Part shown: positions 10,970-22,524 of the stretch, piece by piece
How the letters are laid out: each line of letters opens with the position of its first letter
How positions within the stretch are numbered: the stretch's first letter is position 1
Assembly: GCA_001599595.1 (NCBI GenBank)
Contig: BCHH01000003.1
Coordinates: 1,920,263-1,984,262, forward strand
Direction of reading: 5' to 3'
Length of the DNA stretch: 64,000 nt
From: Beverwykella pulmonaria
Taxonomy: Eukaryota; Ascomycota; Dothideomycetes; Pleosporales; Melanommataceae
Program-made: the position numbers and the translations under genes
The notes under the pieces: generated by a model
What the model saw: only the letters and a program-made list of their open reading frames with translations
Databases searched by the model: none
Told to the model about the DNA's origin: nothing

Positions 10970-13900
10970 TCAGTTGTTGAGTTGTGCGACGGGTTTCAAC
11001 TTCTGCAAAACTTCTGCGGCAATCGCAATGGCCCCTTCGGGCAAGCCTGGATCACATTAGCAGAGTACTCCGATATACCCGACGAACAAATTTTTCAGCA
11101 TTTAACACAGAACGGGCATTGCGAGAAAGAACTTACCGGCAACTCTCGCTACCTTCAGCGCATGTGACTGCCGATTGACCCCCTTCCTCAAGCGATGCAC
11201 ATATGAGAACTTCCCATCAGGTTCCTCAGCAACATCATTACAATAGCAACCCAGCTTCTCAAAGCCTCTCGTCAAGTCTGCCAGCGCATGGAAATGTGTT
11301 GCAAACAGCGTCCGGCACTGGTTGACATGATATAAATGATGTAGGCAAGCATACCCCACCGCAATCCCATCTTCAGGCGTAGTTCCTCGACCAACTTCAT
11401 CCATGATGACGAACGATCGGGGCGTGGCCTCTTTGAGGATGTGTGCTGTTTCCAGCATTTCCACCATAAAGGTAGATTGGTCTTGGTAGAGATTGTCGGC
11501 GGAGCCGACGCGACTGAAGACTTTGTCCACAAGCCCGATTTCCGCGTACGAGGCAGGAACGAAGGAGCCCGTCTGAGCGAGAACCGATATCAGTGCATTC
11601 TGGCGGAGATAGGTGCTCTTGCCGGCCATGTTAGGTCCAGTGATGAGCCAGACGCGTTCTTGGTTGCCGAGCAAGCAGTCGTTCGGTGCGAACTTGCGAC
11701 CTTGGCCGGAGAGCCCAGCTTCGACGACTGGATGTCGGCCGCCAATGATGTTGTGTGAGGTTCCGGTGTTTAAGATGGGACGAACAAAATGGTTTTCATT
11801 AGCAAGAATGGCGAAAGCACACGCCACATCGAGTTCATCGAGAACAGCTGCATTCCGCCGCAACTTTACGAGGTTGCGGATGACCTCTTCGCGAAACTCA
11901 CCCAATACTCTCTGCTCCTCATTTCGAATCCGATATCGAGTTTCGTCTAGCTTTGCGCCCAATTGAGTCCATTCTGGTACCTGGAAGGAGCGAGTCGACT
12001 TGCTGCTGCTGAGACTCTTAGGGTAGTGCGCGATAACTCGAGTGGCATCCTTGCCCTTTACGTGGGCAACGTGGGCTAGGTTTGGCGTCCACTTAAGGGT
12101 CAAGCTCTCTGCGCCTAACTTCTGCCGTAACTTCTTCTCCAGTGCCGCTTTATCTTTGATCATAGAGTCCAGCTTTTCGTGCAGGCACTCGAGGGTTTTG
12201 CTTGTGGTCCGTCTCATTATCCAGATGTCGTCTCTTCCATCTGTCGCGCTTTTGACGCTCGGTGCTATCATATGGGGCTTTGGTTGAAGTTTCTTCGGTA
12301 ACAGCTTCAAGTCTTCTTCTCCCGCTTCTCTGTCCAGAACATCTTGTGCCCTGTCCACCATCTCTGCGGCTTCATCGTTCTCGATGCGGTGGTACTCAGA
12401 TAATCCCTCTTCATCAATAGCCTCCTGAATACGCTGAGCAAGTTGAAGAGGCTGAGTCAATTCAAAGCGCCGTTCCAATGCAGGTAAACATTTTCGTCGC
12501 CTGACTTGTGTCGCAGCCTGTTCTGGGTCGATGGGAATAGATTTCCGTGAAGCTGAGTGGTCCCGAAGAGTATGGACAATCTCTAATGTCGTGAAGATTG
12601 TCTTGGAGAGCTCCATCAGATCGTCTGCATCTCCACGACCGACAGTAAACTTGGTGACAAGGCGAAGCGAGTCAAAGGTCTGTCCAAGAAGCCCAGTGAC
12701 ATCTTGTCGCAATTGTGGATGGTCGATCATCTCCTCTACGAGGTCGAGTCGGTCGTTGATGGTCGGTAATGACATAGAGGGAGAAGCTAGGGCCTTGTTA
12801 GCACCATACAATGGCTTTGTATCAGTGGTGCTGACTTACACAGTCTCTGGGTTAGAAGTCTGGTGCCGCTTTTGGTGACGGTCTTCTTCAAGGAATGAAG
12901 CAGGCTGCCTTCGTGGTTGCCATCTCGCATGGTGGTACGAATTTCCAATGCCCTCAAACTATTCTTATCAATGCTCATGTGATCTTTTGCCTGGTGCCTC
13001 ACAGGGGCTTGCAGTCGTGTTGTGGATCCTAGGAGTTGATGCTTGACATAATGGAGAAGCGATCCGCCAGCAGCCACTTCTCCAGGTCTGAAGTTGCCGG
13101 CATCGAAATCGTCAACTACATCTGCCAACATTGGTATCCAGTCGGCGATGGTTAGGGGTTGCTCTGACGGTTCTTGGAAAGTAATGACGTGGCCATCCTC
13201 TTGCAAGATGGACACCATGCGCGAGTGTTTTTCTTCCTGGAAGATACTATCCAGTACTATCTCTCTCGGTTTTATGCGTGCCACGGCTGAGAGAAGAGAC
13301 GCAATGTCGGTACTTTGCGTAAGGAAGTCGCCACTTGACAAGTCAATCCACGCAAGTCCGACTTCGGTACGTGGGAGGTTGAACACAGAGGAGACGCTCT
13401 GGCTACCTGGGCTCTCTTTCACAGCATCTCCCTGTTCGAGAACATCAGGATCGACATGGATACTCAGAAGGTAATTGTTCTCCCACGGATCCATGAAGTG
13501 CTCGTCGATTAAGGTTCCTGGGGTCACAATTCGGGAGACTCGGCGAGTGTACGCAGGCTCACCCCTCGCCTTTGAGAACGCATCATTCAAAAACTCGTCG
13601 CTGATGGCGACATGTTTGTTCAAGTCTTGTACCAGGATTTTGAGATAGCGATCTAGTTGGTAGGCTGGAAAGCCAGCCTGCGTCTGTTATTGATGTGATG
13701 GATAGCGTGCTTTCGATGTACTCACCATCGAGACTGCTGGCTTCTTACTACCCCTCACGACTCTCCTTTTCGTTCTCTTGATGTTTAAGAGAGGAGCATA
13801 CTCGTCGGCGTGATGAAAGTACAACTGAGCACTATCGTTAGGGAAATTTGGGATGCTGGAGATGGACATACCTCATAGAAGCCCCCAACACGGGTAAGAA

Positions 13901-14246
13901 CTACACAGTGACTAAACTTCAACATGTTGTTGTGTACTTGCTGCAGAAGAGGAGGATATTCCGACTCTTTATCATTTTCTAGGGTCGACTCATCAACCCC
14001 ATTGTCAATGGCACCTTGGGGAATGTCATCAAGATTTATCACAACCTTCCTCTTTGCACCGCGGACTTGCGTAATGTAATGCCATTGTAAGCTTTGTGGT
14101 CCATATGAACTTGGAGTAATTTTCCCAGGACGCGACACGACGACAGGGGGAGCGAGCGTTGTATAGTAAGGGCAGGGAGAAACGTTAAAACGGAAAGAAG
14201 GCCTGACGGCCAAGACTCTCGGTCGAACTCCACTAGCCACAAGCAT
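10970..14246 (-). CDS. msh1: Mitochondrial DNA mismatch repair protein MSH1 (MutS family)
   Basis: MutS homologue of mitochondria. Five exons on the minus strand, 14246-13872, 13824-13726, 13677-12840, 12786-11137 and 11046-10970, give 1012 residues. The N terminus is rich in Arg, Ser and hydrophobics (MLVASGVRPRVLAVRPSFRF), as expected for mitochondrial import. The MutS N-terminal mismatch-binding region has GGFYE, in place of the usual FYE, and AGFPAYQLDRYL. The ATPase domain has Walker A TGPNMAGKSTYLRQ near residue 820, Walker B FVIMDEVGRGT and the ATHFHAL switch. Exon 4 uses the acceptor ...CCCTAG at 12787-12792, because the closer upstream AG breaks the frame. The last exon encodes GLPEGAIAIAAEVLQKLKP, matching the usual LAGLP...A..VL end. 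The start lies inside a longer frame, chosen for the presequence. Confidence 0.94.
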
Positions 14247-14593
14247 GATATTAGAGAGAAGAAAGTTACAATTCAAATTGATGGACAAGACGAGCAGTGG
14301 TTTGCCGACCGGATTGACGCTTGTCTGCATTTGTCCTAGCGTTGAAGCTCATGATGCAAGTGCCTGCATGTCTTGCTTACAAAAAAACAAACCCTTCACG
14401 ACTCGTGGTAGAGGGTTTCCGTTTGGTATTGTGCTAAATTCCTTGTAAACAAGTATTTCCATGACGGTGGCATTGAGTGTAGCATGCAGCTCTCCCAAGG
14501 GGGCTAGCGTTGGCGCGGGGTACTCACGGCTGCAAACATGATGATGCCGCAATTTCTCAGTCAATCTGTCTCCTCCGCGCATACACAGCAAAG

Positions 14594-15900
14594 ATGGCGC
14601 CTCAATTCGCGCCCATGAAAAATGATCTCATCCTGCGGACTGCAAGAGGTAGTCCTCCACCCTCTCCCGCATCGTCAACATAGTCTAATCAATTGCAGGA
14701 GAGAAGGTGGAGCGCGCGCCAATGTGGGTGATGCGTCAAGGTGAGCCACCACTCTCTATTCATTTCCTCGAGTGAGACTACCGACTGATGCCAATGTAGC
14801 TGGTCGATACCTTCCCGAGTACCACGAAGCAAAAGGCACACACGACTTCTTTGAATGCTGCCGGTCGCCCGAAATCGCGTCGACCCTGACACTACAGCCC
14901 ATTGAGCGATTCGCGGGGCTCATCGACGCCGCCATCATTTTCTCGGACATTTTGGTCATACCACAGGCCATGGGTATGGAAGTGGTCATGGTGGACAAAA
15001 AGGGCCCGCACTTTCCCACTCCATTGCAGTCGCCGGACGACGGGCAGTACAGAGAGGTCATGGAGCGGAAGGTAGACGTTGCGGAGTCGTTGGACTACGT
15101 ATACAAGGCCATAACGCTTACGAGGCAGAAGCTGGATGGGAGGGTTCCACTCATCGGCTTCTGTGGCGCTCCGTGGACGCTGCTGAGTTACATGGTGGAG
15201 GGTGGAGGGAGCAAGATGTTCATCCAGGTGAAGACTTGGGTGTTCAAGTACTCGGAGGAAGCCAAGGCGCTGCTGCAGAAGATTGCGGAGCTCTGTGTCG
15301 AGTATCTCGCGCTGCAGGTGCAGGCTGGAGCACAGGCAAGTGATCTTACTTACCAACCCTTTCATTGAAATACTAACCAGCAGCAGATGGTCCAAGTCTT
15401 CGACTCGTGGGCCGGCGAGCTCTCCCCTACCTCGTTCAAATCATTTTCGCTCCCGTACCTCAAATACATTGCCGACCATCTGCCCACCAGACTTCAAGAG
15501 CTCGGGCTCGAGCGCGTTCCCATGACAGTATTTGCAAAGGGCGCGTGGTACGCACTGGAGAACCTGTGCGATACCAACTACGACGTTATCGGCCTAGACT
15601 GGCTTCACGATCCAGCACAGGCGTACAAGATCGCGCAGGCAAAAGGCAAGACCCTCCAGGGGAACGCAGACCCGGGCGTGCTCTACGGTGGGAAGGAGGC
15701 CATCACCAGTGTCGTCAAGGAAATGGTCGCAGGTTTCGGTCAGGGCAAACAAGGCTGGATTGCGAATCTCGGCCACGGTAAGCGCTAGTCGAGTCTCCCG
15801 GGATATAGTAGACTGACCATACCTAGGTATAACGCCTCAAGTACAACCCGACAACTTGAGGTTTTTCTTCGAAGAGATACACAAGTACACAACGTCATAA
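14594..15900 (+). CDS. HEM12: Uroporphyrinogen decarboxylase
   Basis: Cytosolic haem biosynthesis enzyme that converts uroporphyrinogen III to coproporphyrinogen III. Exons 14594-14648, 14699-14740, 14800-15335, 15387-15777 and 15827-15900 give 365 residues, the usual length. Signatures: [16 protein letters not shown] (conserved substrate-binding N terminus), [63 protein letters not shown] and the terminal NLGHGITPQ. The third intron (15336-15386) starts CAG|GCAAGT instead of GT; the exon flanks (GAQ then [10 protein letters not shown]) agree with family conservation, so this is a GC-AG intron. It is divergent from MSH1, about 350 bp away, and convergent with the cytosine deaminase, only 67 bp between stop codons. 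Confidence 0.97.
15336..15386 (+). other. GC-AG intron of HEM12
   Basis: 51-bp intron with donor CAG|GCAAGT and a TACTAAC branch site directly before CAGCAG. It is the only non-GT donor I needed in the window. A GT donor giving the conserved protein is not available here. Confidence 0.85.
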
Positions 15901-15967
15901 GGCGGAATTTAGAAAAGGACGTCATTACGATGCCAATATATATATTCTAGTCGATGAGCGCTTAACA

Positions 15968-16750
15968 TCACTTGCTTTCCTCGCCAATGTCCTCATTCCT
16001 GCTCACAGTCAGTCAAGTTCGGGGTCAGTCTAACTTCCTTATGGGATCACCAACCAGTCTTCGGGCTTCTCCCTAATGAACTTTTTCATTAATTCCTGGC
16101 ATTTCTCGTTTTGCAGGACCACCACTTCGATGCCTTTCTGCTTCAGATACTCTTCGCCTCCCACGAAGGTCTTGTTCTCGCCTGCAGAAGGTAAATCTCA
16201 ATTTAGTACCCAAGCGACGCTCACATACCAATGACTACCCGTTTTATCTTATACATGACACAAGCTCCTGTGCACATATCGCACGGGGAGAGGGTTGTGT
16301 ACATGGTAGCACCACGGTAAGTGGCAGCGGGCAGCCGGCCAGCGTTCTCCAGGCATGAGATCTCAGCCTAGGTACACAATGTCAGAAACGCTTCATTATG
16401 CTCAAGGAACAGCGCCAAAAGCGCTCTTTAGAATATGCAATGCGACTGAGGAGGGCCAAGTCAATCTCTTTGCCGCTCTGCCTAAAGCTACTTGACCGGT
16501 TGGATGGACCGGATCTGGAAGGCGGCAATAATTGCTTGGTAAATCAAGGCTTACAACTCACATGGAGTGTGGCACTGCTGTTCTGGATGCGCATGTTGTG
16601 GCCTTGCCCAAGCACCTTTCCGTCAGCTGCGACGAGGCATGCTCCGATTGGCACACCGCCCTCCTCACTGCCTTTTTGAGCCTCCGACAGCGCGACTCGA
16701 AAGCCGGCGTCGGTCTCAAGAGTCTGCGATGAAGGCGTCCAGAGAGGCAT
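15968..16750 (-). CDS. FCY1: Cytosine deaminase
   Basis: Cytosolic pyrimidine salvage enzyme that deaminates cytosine to uracil. Minus-strand exons 16750-16562, 16367-16229, 16181-16055 and 15998-15968 give 161 residues, close to the yeast enzyme (158). Catalytic zinc site: His63 and Glu65 of HAE, with Cys92 and Cys95 of PCDMC. Other matches are EGGVPIGACL, GQGHNMRIQNSSATLH, LENAGRLPA, TMYTTLSPC and the tail EKPEDWNEDIGEESK. The first intron is long for this window (194 bp) and falls inside the HAE motif, between His and Ala. The last exon encodes only ten residues and uses a weak donor (GTTGGT), chosen because it restores the conserved DW.EDIGE end. An upstream extension of the open frame is not needed. 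Confidence 0.95.
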
Positions 16751-17493
16751 GGCGAGAAAGAAAAGGAATATTGGTAGATGGTGGGCAGGGGAGCAGACTC
16801 GGCAATCTAGAACCTCGCCATGGATGCAGGCCTGATTAGCTGGGGCGCCAGTGCTGGGATCTAGCTGCCCTTTCCAATTCCATTCATGAATGCACACACC
16901 CAAACAACCCCAGAAGCACTGCATTTCTTCTGTCCAGCCTGCATACTTGCCTTTGTAGAAACTGTGCTCTGTTGATCAATACCCGCCGCTGGAGGGTCTC
17001 TGCCCGCATATCGTGTTTGCCTAGCGGGCGTTCACCAAGGGGCGCAATCGCAGCCTTGGACGTCCATAGAAGGCCGCAGAAGTCTTGGCATCTTCGATGC
17101 TAAATCTAACTTGCGAATACAAATCCACGAGCTCTATATTTTCTCAACCTCACCACCGCCACGCATTACCACGACAATTCCTACAGAACACTGCTTCTAC
17201 CTCTCTCCCGCGCGCTCCTCAACAGTTTTCCTGCGATCGTAACCCTTTCCCGGCGACTCTCGGTAAGCCCAAAGATTTCTGTCAGCCGTCGCCTCGTTCA
17301 CGACTTGCTATCGCCTTCGCCGCAACGCAAAGTTCACTTCTCACAGCCATTAAGTTCGCCTTCCACTGACACACTCAAGAACAGTAGTGTCCTCGACAAC
17401 GCTCTCTTTGCAAATCTCTCTATATACCCAGTGTCTCCAAACCACGCCCACTAGCTCGCCTCTTCTCAGCCGACGCACAGCCCAGTCGCAGCG
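16751..17493. promoter_or_regulatory. Divergent promoter region of FCY1 and the DnaJ gene
   Basis: 743 bp between two outward-facing genes. The half next to the DnaJ gene is C/T-rich, as in a long fungal 5' leader. I looked for heat shock elements and saw only irregularly spaced TTC/GAA units (around 17167-17190), not enough to call one. Confidence 0.5.
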
Positions 17494-18917
17494 ATGGTCA
17501 AGGACACCAAGTTTTACGACGTGCTCGGGGTATGTATACCCTCTTTCACAAGATCCAAAGAGGCAATATTGACCATAGCAGGTGCCGCCAGATGCGACAG
17601 AGGCACAACTGAAATCAGCCTACAAGAAGGGCGCGCTGAAACATCATCCAGGTATGTTCACCATGGCCCCCCGCACAGTTGAGATCCATCTAACCCCGCG
17701 TAGATAAGAACGCACACAACCCTGACGCCTCAGAGAAATTCAAGGATCTCTCACACGCCTACGAAGTCCTCTCCGACCCCCAAAAGCGGAACATCTATGA
17801 TCAGTATGGCGAGGAAGGCCTCGAACAAGGCGGCGCTGGAGGCGGCATGGCCGCGGAAGACCTGTTTGCGCAGTTCTTCGGCGGCGGCGGCGGTCCCTTT
17901 GGCGGCATGTTCGGCGGCGGTGGCGGCGGCATGAGAGAGACCGGCCCCAAGAAGGCCCGCACCATCTCCCACGTCCACAAGGTCTCACTCGAGGACATTT
18001 ACCGCGGCAAGATCTCGAAGCTCGCTCTTCAAAAGTCCGTCATTTGTCCCAAGTGCGACGGCCGCGGTGGCAAGGAAGGCGCGGTTAAGAAGTGCACTGG
18101 ATGCGAAGGCCGCGGCATGAAGCACATGATGCGCCAAATGGGTCCTATGATCCAGCGATTCCAGACAGTCTGCCCCGACTGCCAGGGTGAGGGCGAGATC
18201 ATCCGCGATCGCGACAGGTGCAAGCAATGCAACGGAAAGAAGACCATCATTGAGCGCAAGGTTCTGCATGTCCATGTTGACCGTGGTGTCAAGTCGGGAC
18301 ACAAGATTGAGTTCCGGGGCGAGGGAGATCAACTCCCCGGTGTCGAGCCTGGAGATGTCGTTTTTGAGATCGAACAGAAGCCACACCCGCGATTTCAGCG
18401 CAAAGACGACGATCTCTTCTACCACGCAGAGATTGATCTCCTTACAGCGCTTGCGGGTGGCCAGATTCACATCGAGCACCTCGACGAGCGGTGGATTACC
18501 GTTGACATTATCCCCGGCGAGTGCATCAGCCCAGGTATGTACTCTCAATATCTGCGTTGAATACTACTGACAGGAGCAGGCGAGGTCAAGGTCATCCGCG
18601 AGCAGGGCATGCCCTCACTCCGCCATCACGACCACGGCAATCTCTACATCCAATTCGATGTGAAGTTCCCCGACAAGCTCAACGGCCCCGACGGGGGCCC
18701 GATGACCCCGGAGCAGATCAAGGCTCTCGAATCCGTTCTTCCCCCTCGAGCGGTCCCTGCCTCGCTGCCCCCACCTGACGCGATGACTGAAGATTTCACA
18801 TTGGACGACGTGGATCCGACGAGAGAGCAGGCACGCGCGCGGGGTATGGCTGGCATGGATGACGAGGATGATGACATGCATCCGGGTGCGGAGCGCGTAC
18901 AGTGCGCCTCTCAATAA
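17494..18917 (+). CDS. ydj1/mas5: Type I DnaJ (Hsp40) co-chaperone, farnesylatable
   Basis: Cytosolic and ER/mitochondrial-surface Hsp40 that stimulates Hsp70 ATPase and helps protein import. Exons 17494-17529, 17582-17651, 17704-18534 and 18580-18917 give 424 residues. J domain with HPD at 34-36. A Gly/Phe-rich linker (GGGGGPFGGMFGGGGGG) follows. The zinc-binding region has four repeats: CPKCDGRG, CTGCEGRG, CPDCQGEG and CKQCNGKK (the last degenerate at its final Gly). The two C-terminal substrate-binding domains carry RGVKSGHKIEFRGEGD and AGGQIHIEHLD. The protein ends in CASQ, a CaaX box for farnesylation at Cys421, the same four residues as I recall for yeast Ydj1. This separates it from mitochondrial type I DnaJ. 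Confidence 0.97.
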
Positions 18918-21035
18918 GTGCGCCATGGAGGCACGGGGATACGAGTCATGAATACATTTAGCAACACGAGGATACGACGCAATGCTGAGGCCAAAAGGTG
19001 TGGAGGGGGAGCTGGCTTTGGCGTCAATTGCATTTGAGGGAGTTCAGGCATGTCAGAACCCAACACATGCATGGGTGAAGAGCAAGTTCTCCTGCAAGTT
19101 TCAACTGCATATTTTCCCTTTTGTCTTTTTCTCCATTCATCTGTCTCACTTTCTTGCTTGTCATAGACGGGTGGTGTGCGGGTTTTCACGGTTCTACCAA
19201 CCATTTTTCTTTTCACATTTGAATTCTACGCTTTGAGAGTATGCGGCGGAATTCATAATTCGCTGGATTGGTGCCATCGTTATCATGCTCAAGACGAGAG
19301 GCGTTTGAAGTTGGATGAGATCAAGTGCGAGCAAGCGCTTGGGCTAGTCAGGGCGGGAACGGCGCGAGCTTGTATAGAAAATGGAGTGGTGTAATTTCAC
19401 GATGGCGAGTTCTATGCGCTTCACGTGATTGTCATTATCGTCAAGAACGTTTGGATCTGTAGAATGTACCACTGCCGAACGGGTCTGCTTGACTATATAA
19501 CATCCCCAATGTTGCATCCCTCTCTTATTCTTCACACGTTGCAGTCTTTCTCTGTCCTAAAACAGAGATCGAAGTGTGCTATGGTTGGGGGAAAGGTAAG
19601 CTATTAAGTGCACATATGGTCGGGGACGAGAAGTGAGATGCCCGTTACCCCACCCTTATCCACCAGATGAAGATCAAATATATGAAGACCCACTATTGTG
19701 CTACTTTGTCCATTTCTCTTCTACGCGCATCGTGGTTGCCCTATTTCTAAAACACAACCCGGGTTCTTCTATGAATTCCAGAACGAACAGTCAGATGTGG
19801 AGAGTCCACCTATTATTGTTCTCTGGCCTTCTTTTTGGGGGGGGGGGGGGGGAATATTGAAGGGTTGGATGCATATTCTAGGATTTAGGGGGGTTAGAGA
19901 CAGCAGAGACAGTGAGTGGCACTGTGGGAGTTCGTTTGGCTTTTTGAGAGCTGTCCATGGGTCCGAAGGGAGATATTCAGAGGATGTTAGAAGATGATGA
20001 GAAACACTGTAGATATCTCATGATTATCATTGTTATTCTTCTCCTGCTTGAGGTCTGAGGCCACGAGATACCTTCTTTTCTCGTTCTCTACGTGATAATC
20101 CAGGGAGAAGTGTATATAAACAGCTTTGGGTTGTTCTCTCTATCTCTTCTTCGTACTCTATGGTTTGTCTTGTCTTGAATCGACTTCACGTGCCATTCAT
20201 GGGTTTGGTTTGAAATGGATCCGCGACTCTACTTATGTCCTCGTTCTAGAGAAATTACCTCATATCCTCCATGGGTTATCTCCTTCTTTGCCGGAAGATT
20301 TAAGGCGATATTGAAAATGGATCTTAGTCAAGACCTACATAGATTTAGATGTGGATGGTGAGCAGCAGTGCATAGCAATTCTCTTCACGGTCTAATTCTT
20401 TTCATATTTTTGATCGCCTTGCTAGATACAGATTTCTCAATACCTCTCCAGCAGTAACTCTGGTAATACTACTAGTCTCTATCTTCTTAATAACACAATT
20501 TATTCTATCCACCTTCCAACATCCTAAAACATCTTAGCGCAACTGCCTGGTTGAGATACATAGAAACCTCTGTTAGTAGTCTGGTGACTGTAATAACTAA
20601 TTCAGCCGCTTGGACACTTTGAAAGACTTGCTTACCTATGAAGATTAAAGAAATATTTCGAAAAACCTTACTGTGAAATGCATAGTCGTGTGATTCCTCC
20701 AAATTTACGCTGCCTCATGGCATCTGCGCATAGGCGACGTGTCTGAAGGAAGAATGTTCTAGAAGACATATTCAGATCCGATATCTACGATCGATTCCAA
20801 CCTCACTCAATATACACCCCAACATCCGAAATTAGCAACGCGCGTCCCTGCTTTCACCCAGCAAAGCTTCTTTCGTCTTCATAGGCGAGCCAATTAGAGC
20901 AGTTGGTCCTTGCATGCAGCAGAAAGTTCCATGAACAGGCGACGTCTATGCATGACACCGGGTATATTGCCATTTTGAAGAATAAATACATTAGAAGATG
21001 AAACCCCCCAGCCGCGCCCGGCAGAAAATGATCTT
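18918..21035. other. Intergenic region with G16 homopolymer
   Basis: About 2.1 kb between the DnaJ gene and the GH114 gene, which converge. T-rich, with scattered short frames and no recognisable gene. It contains a run of 16 G at 19837-19852. The first few hundred bases are probably the DnaJ 3' UTR. Confidence 0.4.
19837..19852 (+). repeat. G16 homopolymer
   Basis: Sixteen consecutive G after CTTTTT; its length is likely to be unreliable in any assembly. Confidence 0.95.
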
Positions 21036-22524
21036 TTAGAGACATTGGTAGTAATACGGCGGCGAGACTCCCTTGCACTGGTACGGTGACTGCGAAATGT
21101 ATACATTAGCAAACTAAGGTCGCGTGATAGGATGGACATGGAGAGAGGAGAAATGGATTGGGGATTGCGTACCTCGCATACTGTGCAGCCCTTCCAATCG
21201 TTGCCACCACACTGATCCCAGTGCTTTTGTTTGCATCCCCCACCGTTACCGGGCGTGCTTGTAGGTTTCTGGCTCGTCTTGGCGGGCGAGGAGCTGGGGC
21301 GTGTTGTGAGTGTCGGTCTTCGTGTTGAAGATGGCGGTGTCGATGTTGGTGTTGGTTGGTCTGAAGTTTCGGGTTCTGAAGTCGGGGTTGACGTCGGGGT
21401 CGACGTCGGGGTCGGAGTCGATGAAGTTTTACGTATCGTCGTTGACGACTTCTTCGTTGTAGTTTTCGGAGGCGTAGGAGGCTTCGAGGGTCTTGTTGGA
21501 CTCGTACCTCCTTTCGTGGGCGTCTCCTCTCTGCTACCATCGCAGTATATCACTATCCCGTTGAGAGCCATATCTTTTAGTACAGTGCTCATGCCATCCG
21601 TACCCGGGCCATTGCAGTATGAGGTATTGGCTTGCGCTGGGGTCAGCGGAGTCGGGTATTCGATGTGGAAGACAGGTTTTCCGGAGGCGAGGAAGGAGTC
21701 ATAGGCATTGCATTCGTTGAGTTGTGCGCACTGCTCGTTGACAGCGAAATCCATCAAAGGTGATAGTGTGGGGAGGATGTCTAAGCTGTTTTTTAGGCCA
21801 ACTTTCATTCCATAGCCTGCCGCGGTCTTTTGAATCCACTTCATGTAGTCGATTAGATCTGTGTTTTTAAGGTTTAGGCCATTGTCATTTTGCTGCGGAA
21901 AATTAGCTATTATCACAAGTTGCAGGTTTCTGGTGAGCCGTCTAGAAATACGTCTCGGAAGCCTGATAATGCATCCTTGTATTTACGAATGGAAGGGGTT
22001 TCATACATAGCCATCTAAAAGTAAAGTTAGCATCAAATCCAAATCTGCGCGAAGCATACAAGCTCGATTTTAGGACACATACCTGTATTATCCGGGTCTA
22101 TCGCATCGCATCCCTTGTCGGCGGCAGTCTTTATACGCTTCGCCATGATTTCCCTGATCTTTGTGCTCCCAGTCCGTATCCACTTCTCGTTCGGCCACTG
22201 TGGTAGAACCTTCCCAAGATCTGCTGCAGGAAAAGTCCCCGCGTCGTCTCTCCAGTCCTCCCACGTGCCAGCACTGAAGTAGCAGATCACTATCTTTCCT
22301 GACGCTTTTAGAGTTCTGATCGTTGAAGCGTCATTGTCGAAAAGATCGATATCCCAGACTTGTGCATCGGTCGGTGGAAGAGGTGCCTTGGACATATCTG
22401 GTGTACCAAGAAGGATGATTTGCCATTTCTGACCTTTTGTGAAAGAGACGTCTCCCAGCACGGAACCAGCGAGAAGCGCAGCACAAAAGATCCACGATAA
22501 CATGCTGAAAACAAAATCTCTCAT
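21036..22524 (-). CDS. Secreted GH114-like alpha-galactosaminidase with CBM1
   Basis: Minus-strand exons 22524-22083, 22014-22007 (8 nt), 21892-21173 and 21089-21036 give 407 residues. A signal peptide (about residues 1-24, ending LLAGSVLG) leads into a glycoside hydrolase family 114 domain: WQIILLGTPD, VWDIDLFDND, IVICYFSAGTWEDWR, CDAIDPDNTDGY and MKVGLKNSLDI. Characterised GH114 enzymes are endo-alpha-1,4-polygalactosaminidases, so galactosamine-rich cell-wall or biofilm polymer is the likely substrate. A Ser/Thr/Pro linker follows, then a C-terminal CBM1 (last 34 residues, HWDQCGGNDW... to YYYQCL) with four Cys and aromatics for cellulose binding. The 8-nt exon supplies the Asp-Gly-Tyr of the conserved DNTDGYQN. 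An upstream in-frame ATG (22569) or the ATG at 22503 are alternative starts. Confidence 0.9.

Noticed and set aside
17160..17195. Possible heat shock element before the DnaJ gene
   Set aside because: TTC and GAA units are present but their spacing does not fit the nGAAn repeat.
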